The position numbers and the translations under genes were made by a program. From the NCBI GenBank assembly GCA_964348185.1, contig CAYGBW010000030.1, positions 1-28,171 on the forward strand: a stretch of DNA of 28,171 nucleotides. Reading direction: 5' to 3'. Below, piece after piece: positions 15,108 through 22,686 of the stretch (position 1 is the first letter of the stretch; each line of letters starts with the position of its first letter). The DNA is from CAYGBW01 sp964348185. Its GTDB lineage: Bacteria; Desulfobacterota; BSN033; WVXP01. The notes under the pieces are model-generated. The model was not told the origin of the DNA. It saw only the letters and a list, made by a program, of their open reading frames with translations, and searched no databases.

Positions 15108-16577
15108 TCACTCTTTGGTTTTGAACTCCAACCAGTCGGCGAGTTCCTGGATATTCTTCGATAGATACCAGCGGCCATTGGCAAATACCCCGTAGTCTGC
15201 CCCCATCATGGCAGAGGCAAACCGGGTGGAGTTGGCAAAGAACAGCCACTGCTCGACCCACTTTCTCTCAATCGCCTCATTGAAGAGGCTGTCGTTTTGG
15301 GCCAGACCCTTGGCAGCCCCCTTTTCCCAACCGGTCAGCATGATTTTCGTCGCGGTCAGGGTCATTTCGTTGGTCGTTCTTATCGCGTTCTCAAAGCGAG
15401 TCCAGTGTCCTTCGACCCACCCAGAACCGTGGCAAGCAAGACAGACTCTCTGCAAGACCTGACGCCTCCCATCCTGCTCCTTCTTGTCAATCACATAATC
15501 CATCGCAGATTCCCCGGTGAGTTCGGTCGGCAGGGGCAACCCGGCCTTGTTTCTGATGAGGGTGGTGTCAGGAGACAGGGGATGGGGATGGGCATAGATC
15601 AAGCCCATAATTCTCCAGGGGAGACGATCACTCATCCCATGGGTCCTTTCGACCACCACCTCTCCCTCCGGGTTTACAATAAGGCTTATATGGCAGGTGG
15701 CGCAGGTCGGCGCATCGAAGTCCTTCCCCAGAGTCCAGGGGACCGCACTGAAGTTCCAGTCTTGACTGAGGGAGGAATACTTGGTGCCGTGTTTGCTGAC
15801 TTGATAGACTGCGTAAGCCGGAACATCAGGGCCTTTGTGGCACTGGGAACAGGTGTGGGGTTTCCTCGCCATTTCGATAGAGAACCGATGCCGGGTGTGG
15901 CACGGGGTGCATGCTCCCATGCTCCCATCAGGGTTGATCCTTCCCACTCCCTGGTTAGGCCACCCTGAAAGAACGGGAAAGTCCATTTCACCCATGACGG
16001 TATCCCGGGTTTTCGTCCCCTTAACCTCAACGACCGTCCCATGGCAGAAGAGACATGAATCGGCATGGGTCTGCTCATCCGGACCCTTGAAAGTCGTCTC
16101 CATATCCGCGACGGTCTGAATGCCATTGACCGAATCGGCCAGGTTGTGGTAGACCGGGTTGTTCCAAAGGTTCCCATAGGCGTGGGACATGAGGTTCTGA
16201 CTGTACTGTTTGACCTCAGCTGGATGACAGATGGTACAGTCATCCGGGGTGATCACAATGTGAACATGATAACCCTCATGGTCAAATGTATCCCCGTGTT
16301 TCTCAGGATTCATCAGGTGACACTCAGCGCACCCCACGGCCACCCTGGCCAGGCTCCCTGGCACTTCAGCCCGTGAGACCCGTCTCTCCAGGGATGGCTT
16401 CTTCAGGGCCTCCTCTAAGGTTGCCTTTGCATGTCGACTCTTTTCCCACTCTGAGACGATTCCTGGGTGGATCAAACGATGGCAGTCGAGGCAATCAGAT
16501 GTCTCTGGACTGACGGCGGCCGTGGCCGAAAGCGGCCAGATCAGCGCTCCCACCATCAACAAACCGGTTCTCCTCAT
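15108..16577 (-). CDS. Octaheme c-type cytochrome, hydroxylamine oxidoreductase-like
   Basis: 489-residue exported cytochrome with a signal peptide (MRRTGLLMVGALIWPLSATA, cut near 21) and exactly eight CxxCH motifs: C29, C83, C114, C175, C223, C243, C292 and C379. The spacing, the wide gap before the eighth motif and the helical C-terminal tail (RFASAMMGADYGVF...NGRWYLSKNIQELADWL) resemble the HAO family of octaheme proteins, which oxidise hydroxylamine or, in reductive members, reduce nitrite or hydroxylamine. Whether Tyr462 in ADYGVF corresponds to the heme-crosslinking tyrosine of HAO needs a structural alignment. GGGGGGAG precedes the ATG. No quinol dehydrogenase or NapC-like partner is adjacent. 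It is periplasmic, with the substrate unproven; other octaheme families such as OTR remain possible. Confidence 0.8.
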   Translation of the reverse strand: MRRTGLLMVGALIWPLSATAAVSPETSDCLDCHRLIHPGIVSEWEKSRHAKATLEEALKKPSLERRVSRAEVPGSLARVAVGCAECHLMNPEKHGDTFDHEGYHVHIVITPDDCTICHPAEVKQYSQNLMSHAYGNLWNNPVYHNLADSVNGIQTVADMETTFKGPDEQTHADSCLFCHGTVVEVKGTKTRDTVMGEMDFPVLSGWPNQGVGRINPDGSMGACTPCHTRHRFSIEMARKPHTCSQCHKGPDVPAYAVYQVSKHGTKYSSLSQDWNFSAVPWTLGKDFDAPTCATCHISLIVNPEGEVVVERTHGMSDRLPWRIMGLIYAHPHPLSPDTTLIRNKAGLPLPTELTGESAMDYVIDKKEQDGRRQVLQRVCLACHGSGWVEGHWTRFENAIRTTNEMTLTATKIMLTGWEKGAAKGLAQNDSLFNEAIERKWVEQWLFFANSTRFASAMMGADYGVFANGRWYLSKNIQELADWLEFKTKE

Positions 16578-16653
16578 GGCTTCTCCCCCCTCGTCGGGTC
16601 AACCTTTTCGTTTCCCCACAGAAATTCCCGGCCTTCTTTGCCCCTTGAACGGG

Positions 16654-19047
16654 TCAGGTGGTAACCTGGAGCATGGACTTCACGGCTTTCTCTACCTCCT
16701 CTGGTAAGACGCGGGGCTCGGTGACAGAGGTTTCCATGTTCACTGTAACCCGGAACGCCTTCAGACCATGGACGCCTTGGAGGTCCTCGAGGTCGAAATT
16801 CTCCAACTCATCGGTCAGATACCCTGACGCCTGAAGATAGTCGATATACTCCCGATACTCCAGGGCCTCCCGTGTATGGGAGTAGACAATGGCGATCCGG
16901 TGTGGCTGGGTCAGCCGCTCGGCCCCACCCCGTATCATCGCTTTGTCGATCCGTTTCTTGATGATCTCGTGCCGGATATCGTAGGCACCATCCACATCGA
17001 ATCGTCTCTCGTCGGGGCGGAAACGGATCGACAGGGGGGTATTCTGGACCAGGATGAGATGGGTGGTCTCCAGAGGGACCTTCAGGCGTTCCCGCAACAT
17101 CTCAGTCTGCTGTGCCACCCCACACATGACCATGAGCTGCCAGAGGCGGAGATTTCTCAGATACAGCAAATCGAGCTTTCCATCCTCAACAAGGGACGCC
17201 CCAATGTAAATGGTATGGTCCACACCGTCGGTCTTCTGCTTCTCGAAGTAGTGTGGGAAGACCTGCTGAGCCTTGGTCTCCTCTCCATCCAGATAAGAGG
17301 AAATCGTCTCGACAATCGCCGTGATACTTTCTTCAAAATCCTTCCGCCGCCGATAGAGGGTCCCGAGATAGGGATCTAGGGCCGCCCGGTACGCCTCGAT
17401 CTTTTCCCGCACGTCAGGACCAAATTCTTGCAAATGGTCGAAAAAGGGCTCAACCTCCCGGCGCAAGAAGCCGAGCTTGGCCACTTCATCCCCCGATCCC
17501 AGACCGGCCTCAATCTCCACGGTGTTCTTTTCAATCTGATAGGAGAGTGCATCGAGAATGGGGAGGGGGCGGTGGCTGCCTGCAAAAAGGATAATCTCCT
17601 TGGCCAGGCGAAGATGGTCGGCAAGGTCGATCTGAATGGCCGAGTTGCGCTGTTCCGAGGACCCTCTGACATCGGATACGCCATAGAGCGGATAGACCTC
17701 GCGAAAGACGATTGGCTCAAGCTCCAGAGAGCCTCCATCGCGCTGCTTTTTGATGAAGTTCAGGGCTGCCCTACGGAACCGCCACTCTACCGAGGGATGG
17801 ATGGCGGTGCACCGCTCTTTGATGATAGCCTGAATGTGGTGGTCGAGTTCCTCCATGGTCCGATTGAGGGCCATGGAAAAGAGGGGCAGGATTTCCCTCA
17901 GGTTCATGGCATTCATCACGTTCAGATCCCCCGGATTTGGGGATGCGAGTTCCAGGGTGCCGATCAGTTCCTCCTGGTAGCGCAAGGGCGCGACAAGGAA
18001 GCTCCTTGCGCCCTTCTCCATGATCTTGTCCTCAATGGGTGAACGGTCAGGGTAGGCCTTCAGGTCTGGGATCACCAGGGGCTCCCCCTTTTCTGCTGCT
18101 CGCTCATATACGGATCCGGCAAAATCAGATCTGCTGTAATGAATGGAATCGGCCACGATACAGCACTTCTCCATCTTGCACCAGGAATTGAGGAGGAAGA
18201 CCTGGTCTCCCTGAATGGCTGCAAGGCCAGCCACCAGCTCCGGCCGTCTGAGAAGGGTTCTAAGCCTCTCTTGGAGGCGAATGAAGCTGGGCTTTGAAAT
18301 GAACGATTCTCTATCGATGAGATCTCGCTTTAGGGCAGAGATAACCTCCTGGTACGTGACATCCACAGCGTTGACGACGGTGAATCCGTGGAATTCAAAC
18401 TTGTCAGGCGGTATGGTCTCCATCCATACCTTGGGGTCGGTCAAGTTCGCCAGGAGGCGCCTTTTTGCCCCCTCAGTCAGGGGCTTGAGGTTTCCCCTTT
18501 TCTTTATTTCCACGAATCGAGTGTCCATGTTCAGTTTGAAGTGGCGATCGAGCCCGGTTTCAGGATCACTCGTTGTGACGATAATCGGGTATTCATGGTC
18601 GAGCTCCACGCCATAATGCTTCTTCAGGATGTGGGAATAGGCCTTCAGGAGTTTTCCTAAGGCCAGGGTCTCTGGATCGAGATTAGAACGACTCCAGAAA
18701 TTCCCAAGCTTTCCGTCTTCCGACATCAGGAATCGCTGGAAGGGCGGCGTGGCGTAGAAAATGGTGTAGTGAAAAGGTTGAAAGGCGGCCGCGTAGTCCC
18801 TCTCCCAGAAGGCTGGGGAAAACACGATACTCATGAGCATGTCCACAAGCTCCCTGTGCCTATCGATGACCGAGAGATCATCGATAGGCTCCAGCAACTC
18901 AGGGGCTTTCTTCAGCTCCTCATGGATCTTCTTCGCAATGGCTGCCTTGAGTGTCTGTCCCTTTGACGCGACCTGGTCCCAGAGGGCAACCAGGGGTGAA
19001 AGGCTGAGCACCGATTTGAAAGGAAACCCTCTGTCATTGAGTTTCAC
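16654..19047 (-). CDS. Large GAF-domain protein of unknown function
   Basis: 797-residue soluble protein. Translation starts at a GTG with AGGAGG 6 bases upstream, a very strong signal. Only one domain is recognisable: a GAF domain at about 255-410 (KCCIVADSIHYSRSD, GEPLVIPDLKAYPDRSPIE, KGARSFLVAPLRYQEELIGTLEL). The N-terminal 250 residues and the C-terminal 390 match no family I know; the latter is charged and largely helical, with a run ending RKDFEESITAIVETISSYL. No kinase, cyclase, GGDEF, HTH or TM segment is visible. Similar long GAF proteins without output domains occur in Bacteroidetes. It stands 76 bases upstream of the octaheme cytochrome gene, so it could report a signal linked to that enzyme. 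That link is inference. Confidence 0.75.
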   Translation of the reverse strand: MKLNDRGFPFKSVLSLSPLVALWDQVASKGQTLKAAIAKKIHEELKKAPELLEPIDDLSVIDRHRELVDMLMSIVFSPAFWERDYAAAFQPFHYTIFYATPPFQRFLMSEDGKLGNFWSRSNLDPETLALGKLLKAYSHILKKHYGVELDHEYPIIVTTSDPETGLDRHFKLNMDTRFVEIKKRGNLKPLTEGAKRRLLANLTDPKVWMETIPPDKFEFHGFTVVNAVDVTYQEVISALKRDLIDRESFISKPSFIRLQERLRTLLRRPELVAGLAAIQGDQVFLLNSWCKMEKCCIVADSIHYSRSDFAGSVYERAAEKGEPLVIPDLKAYPDRSPIEDKIMEKGARSFLVAPLRYQEELIGTLELASPNPGDLNVMNAMNLREILPLFSMALNRTMEELDHHIQAIIKERCTAIHPSVEWRFRRAALNFIKKQRDGGSLELEPIVFREVYPLYGVSDVRGSSEQRNSAIQIDLADHLRLAKEIILFAGSHRPLPILDALSYQIEKNTVEIEAGLGSGDEVAKLGFLRREVEPFFDHLQEFGPDVREKIEAYRAALDPYLGTLYRRRKDFEESITAIVETISSYLDGEETKAQQVFPHYFEKQKTDGVDHTIYIGASLVEDGKLDLLYLRNLRLWQLMVMCGVAQQTEMLRERLKVPLETTHLILVQNTPLSIRFRPDERRFDVDGAYDIRHEIIKKRIDKAMIRGGAERLTQPHRIAIVYSHTREALEYREYIDYLQASGYLTDELENFDLEDLQGVHGLKAFRVTVNMETSVTEPRVLPEEVEKAVKSMLQVTT

Positions 19048-19570
19048 GGTAATCCTCCTATGAACCGATGAAAAAATGGAATGGGCTAATAAAAAATCAT
19101 ATCATAGTTTGCAGACATGAAAAAAGCCGCGGGGGCTGTCCAGAAAGGGATAGCCCTGTCCCCTGTGAGACAAAGGGGCGGCCTATTCGAAGGCGGTCGA
19201 CATCCAACCGCCTCCAAAGTGCGTGGTCACGATGGCGGCGGGGGCGATGAGTACGTGCTGGGCAATAACCCTCCAGGGTTTTGTCGTCTGAGACATGGCG
19301 ATCTGGTAACGAGGCAGGGCAGGATGGCCAGGCCCCTTGATGGCCGGATGGAAGATGATAAAATTCTCATAGGGGCAAGGATGTCTTTTCTGTCGAAGGC
19401 AATACCGGATAGCGTTGCTCCTGGGTCAAGGAGAAAAGCTGGGCAAACAGCCATGAAGCTATGGAACTCAGGGTTTCTCCTCAAGGGGGGCATCCAGAAT
19501 CTCTCGCCTTTGCGCGGGGACCTTCACCAGCGGGTATCTTTGACAAACTCGAAGAAAAGGAGGCGAATCA
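19048..19570. other. Intergenic region between divergent GAF and VOC genes
   Basis: An open frame of 153 codons exists on the plus strand (19117-19578), but it has no ribosome site, its composition is low in hydrophobics, and it runs into the next gene in another frame; I do not call it. AGGAGG at about 19559-19564 serves the VOC gene. No RNA structure was recognised. Confidence 0.4.
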
Positions 19571-20167
19571 ATGGTTAAATTCAATGGAATCAACCACCTG
19601 GCCATGGCGACTGGCGATATGGACAAAACGATCCGATTCTGGAGGGACTTGTTGGGCATGCGGTTGGTGGCTGGCCTCGGAAAGCCCGGCTACAGGCATT
19701 ACTTCTTCGAAATCTCGGAAAATGATCTGATCGCGTTTTTCGAATGGCCTGGAGTGAACCCTGCTCCCCATAAAGACCACGGCCGGCCGGTCAGCGGCCC
19801 CTTCATCTTTGACCACGTCTCTTTCGGTGTGGAGACCGAGGAACATCTTTGGGAACTCAAGGACACCCTCTCGGCAGGGGGGTTCTCCGTATCGGACGTG
19901 ATCGATCACGGGTTTATCCATTCGATCTACGCGTTCGACCCGAACGGGATTCCCATTGAGTTCAGCCACAATGTGGAGACCGTCGATGTCCGGAGAAGCC
20001 CCAGTATGGCCGATGCCCAACCCTCAGAGGTCACGCGCGAGGGCCCTGAACCCCAGATCAAGAAATGGCCTGGGGTTGAGAGACCCACCCCGGTTGAAGA
20101 ACGAAGGGTCTACCCCGGCGCCGGGAGTGAGCTCTTCCACGGAACAAAAAAGCCTGGTGGGGAGTAA
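19571..20167 (+). CDS. VOC (glyoxalase/bleomycin resistance/dioxygenase) family protein
   Basis: 198-residue protein with one complete VOC module in residues 1-135 and a polar C-terminal tail of about 60 residues rich in Pro and Glu. Metal-ligand positions typical of the fold are His9 (INHLAMAT), His82 (FDHVSFGV) and Glu130 (NGIPIEFSHN). The segment FWRDLLGMRLV is the usual helix after the first strand. Members act as glyoxalases, extradiol dioxygenases, epimerases or antibiotic-binding proteins; the substrate cannot be predicted here. A perfect AGGAGG lies 7 bases before the ATG. It is transcribed alone, away from the GAF gene and toward mutY. The tail is probably disordered. Confidence 0.87.
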   Translation: MVKFNGINHLAMATGDMDKTIRFWRDLLGMRLVAGLGKPGYRHYFFEISENDLIAFFEWPGVNPAPHKDHGRPVSGPFIFDHVSFGVETEEHLWELKDTLSAGGFSVSDVIDHGFIHSIYAFDPNGIPIEFSHNVETVDVRRSPSMADAQPSEVTREGPEPQIKKWPGVERPTPVEERRVYPGAGSELFHGTKKPGGE

Positions 20168-20937
20168 CCCCTCAGAACATGCGAATTTCTCTCCCAAGAT
20201 GGGGCGACATCGGTGGAGATCGGGCGGGGTGCTATATGTGCCAACTTAATCGACAGATACACCCTTACTAGTATCACGTCCCAAAAGTAATTTATGAAAA
20301 TCATGGTAGAACTGAGCGACGTATTGAGATGTCAAAATCTAAAATTCGAAGCACGAAATTCGAAATCCGAAATGGTTCGACGAGCCGTTCGACAGGCTCA
20401 CGGTCCTGAGCAGAGTCGAAGGACTCACCATCCTGAGCCAAGTCGAAGGACAATATTAAAATTCAAATTCTCCAATCTTCTAAACATGTTTGGGATTTTG
20501 GTCATTTGATATTCGGATTTGTTTCGCATTTCGATATTCGAATTTCGGATTTAGAATGTCGGTTTTCAGGACACTATGCAACCGTGTAAGTTATACAAGC
20601 TATTATTGGGACACTACACTAGGTGGTTCGAATGTTTTCATTCGTTTTCATGAGGTGCACAATTTCGAATATCGAATCACGCCACAGGCGTGATCGAAGG
20701 AGAGTAGACCATTCGATTTTGAAGAGGGCTTATCTGACAAGGGCAAGAACCGCTAAACAAAGGGGCAAGAAAACCTCATGATTCGAAATTCCTTGTTCGA
20801 TATTCAATGCACAATTAAACTGAACTGGCCTCTTAAGCTAGCGCTTGAGGGCAGGCGCGTTAGGTTTTTCCCCAGGCCTCATTCCTCCAGGGGATCTTCT
20901 GGGGATTGGCTTCTCCACGGGACCTTCAGACTGTTGC
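20168..20937. other. Repeat-rich intergenic region between VOC gene and mutY
   Basis: No gene is recognised over 770 bases. It holds the TTCGAA-type and palindromic repeats at 20330-20560, and a short piece matching the interspersed repeat (CGAAATTCCTTGTTCGA, near 20783-20799). Base composition is more AT-rich than the flanking genes. Confidence 0.5.
20330..20560. repeat. TTCGAA-type degenerate repeats around a GTCGAAGG/CCTGAGC palindromic repeat
   Basis: The outer arms (about 20335-20375 and 20505-20555) consist of iterated AAATTCGAA / AATCCGAAAT and their inverse. Between them, at 20384-20452, lie related units with GTTCGACAGGCTCA, CCTGAGCAGAGTCGAAGGA and CCTGAGCCAAGTCGAAGGA. Such palindromic units are common in intergenic DNA of environmental bacteria. 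No spacer-repeat regularity of a CRISPR exists. Confidence 0.65.
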
Positions 20938-22047
20938 CTAGATATCTGCACCCCGTTCTCGTGGCCTCTTTCTGCCTTCTTTTTTTAACAGAGGAATGAA
21001 TTTGTGGTTGGCTCCGGGGAAAGGAAACCTGTCTATTTCATCGATTGTGATCCAACGGTAGTCGATGGGTCCCTTCAGAACCACATCACCGGATAGATAT
21101 CGACAGCGGAAGACATCCATAACGATCTTGAAGTGCGTGTAGGCGTGTTTGACTTGCGTGAGAAATCCGGTGATTTCGATCGAAAGGTTCACCTCCTCTC
21201 TGATTTCTCTGATGCAGGCCTGTTCAGCGGCTTCCTTTCTTTTGACCTTTCCGCCGGGGAACTCCCACAGGCCACCCAGCAGACCGGCTGATCTGCGTCG
21301 GGTAATGAGGATATGGCTGTTCTTATAGACAACCCCTGCTACGATGTGGTGTTCCGGAAGGGATTTGGAACGAGGGGTGACCGGGATTTGATCCTGCCGT
21401 TTGGTTTCATAGGCCTTGCAGAACAGGGAGACTGGACAGCCTGTGCAGATTGGTCGTCGGGGCCGACAGATGGTGGCCCCCAATTCCATCATGGCCTGGT
21501 TGAAAAGCCCTGGTCGATCATTGTCCAGAAGTTCACCCGCCCTTTTTTCGATTGGTTTTCGAAAAGAGGCAGTATTGATGGGCGAATCCACAAGGAACAG
21601 CCTTGCAATGACCCTTTTGACATTCCCGTCCACGACAGGGTAAGGTTTGTCAAAGGCCAAACTCTGCACCGCCGCCCCAATGTACTGCCCGACTCCGGGC
21701 AGTTTTCGAAACTGGGAGTACTCCCTTGGGATCTTTCCCCCTAAGTCCTCCACGACAATTCGGGCGGCTCTGTGCAGATTTCTGGCTCGAGCATAGTAGC
21801 CCATCTTCTCCCAGGCCTTGAGTACCTCTTGCAAATCTGCCGCGGCCAACCGCTGAATATCGGAAAATCGCTCAAGGAATTGTCCATAATACGGGAGGAC
21901 CGTTTTTACCTGGGTCTGCTGGAGCATCACCTCAGAGACCCAGATACGGTAGGGATCTCTTGTCTGGCGCCAGGGTAACTGCCGCTGATGGGGGCTGAAC
22001 CACTTGAGGAGCTTATCGCGAAAGCGTAATATCTCTTTCCGTGTCAT
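20938..22047 (-). CDS. mutY: A/G-specific adenine DNA glycosylase with C-terminal Nudix domain
   Basis: Base-excision repair glycosylase that removes adenine mispaired with 8-oxoguanine. From the ATG at 22047 the product has 369 residues. Catalytic Glu39 lies in SEVMLQQTQV, the helix-hairpin-helix is LPGVGQYIGAAV with Asp140 in VVDGNVKR, and the 4Fe-4S ligands are Cys194, Cys201, Cys204 and Cys210 (C-x6-C-x2-C-x5-C). The C-terminal domain from about 230 is Nudix-like and keeps an almost complete Nudix box at 266-288 (GKVKRKE, REIREEV), unusual because MutY normally has a degenerate one. The open frame extends 25 codons upstream to 22122, but family starts and the hydrophobic, non-homologous extension favour 22047; the ribosome site is weak in either case. 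The C-terminus KKEGRKRPRERGADI is basic. Confidence 0.93.
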   Translation of the reverse strand: MTRKEILRFRDKLLKWFSPHQRQLPWRQTRDPYRIWVSEVMLQQTQVKTVLPYYGQFLERFSDIQRLAAADLQEVLKAWEKMGYYARARNLHRAARIVVEDLGGKIPREYSQFRKLPGVGQYIGAAVQSLAFDKPYPVVDGNVKRVIARLFLVDSPINTASFRKPIEKRAGELLDNDRPGLFNQAMMELGATICRPRRPICTGCPVSLFCKAYETKRQDQIPVTPRSKSLPEHHIVAGVVYKNSHILITRRRSAGLLGGLWEFPGGKVKRKEAAEQACIREIREEVNLSIEITGFLTQVKHAYTHFKIVMDVFRCRYLSGDVVLKGPIDYRWITIDEIDRFPFPGANHKFIPLLKKEGRKRPRERGADI

Positions 22048-22381
22048 CGCTGCATCTGCTGTCCAAACCACCAAAAACAGTGCTTCGCAGACGGGTTTTG
22101 GAACGAACAATCCGTTCTGCAATATATGCCGTTACCCCTGCGGTTTTCAAGCAAGGGCGGAGTGAAATCAGGATATCTCCCCCCTGGCGTCATGGTGAGA
22201 ATCGGAAATCCCGCTTGATTTTTGTGTCGAGAGGGCTAGAATAGGTGATGATCCGGAAGGCGGGCTACCCGGGAGAGATCGTTGATGATCAAAGAGCCTC
22301 AGACTGTCCTTTGAAAGGGGAATGTACCTTCGGTATCCATAATGAAACCGGAGATATCGTGTGCGTGTTGACCTCCTTGAT

Positions 22382-22625
22382 TCGCCTTCGCCAGGATTCC
22401 CCGTCCGGAAGCACGGGGAGGATTAGCCTTCGCCACAGGCTTCGGCGGACGGGTCAGCCTACGCCAGAGGCTTCGGCTTGACAGATCAGCCTTCGCCAAA
22501 GGCTTCGGCCCGACAGGGATGCCGAGGCGACCTCGCCATAGCTTTGCGACGGCGGGTGGCTTCGGCGCAGTTGCGCTTGGCCTTGCCACAGGTGCTCCGC
22601 CGTGCGGGCGGGGAGCTTCACTCTT
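22382..22625 (+). repeat. Mosaic GC-rich repeat, copy 2
   Basis: Direct repeat of 11035-11190, with an extra 89-base block at 22478-22566. Three consecutive units of about 31 bases (GCCTTCGCCACAGGCTTCGG, GCCTACGCCAGAGGCTTCGG, GCCTTCGCCAAAGGCTTCGG plus short linkers) are visible. It lies immediately upstream of the cyclase gene and keeps its frame open, which makes a false longer N-terminus starting at 22519. Confidence 0.82.
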
Positions 22626-22686
22626 CCTTTTCTCTCGTCTGGAAAAGCCAGAAGACCCGTTGCTGGCTTCTGTTGGGAGAATGGGG

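Noticed and set aside
19117..19578. 153-codon plus-strand open frame ahead of the VOC gene.
   Set aside because: No ribosome site, no recognisable domain, odd composition and overlap with the well-supported VOC start.
22048..22122. Longer MutY start at 22122 with a hydrophobic N-terminal extension.
   Set aside because: MutY is cytosolic, the extension is not family-like, and the start at 22047 places the family N-terminus correctly.
22382..22570. Regular GCCTTCGCCA-AGGCTTCGG units as a CRISPR array.
   Set aside because: The units are contiguous and degenerate, with no unique spacers of constant length and no cas genes.
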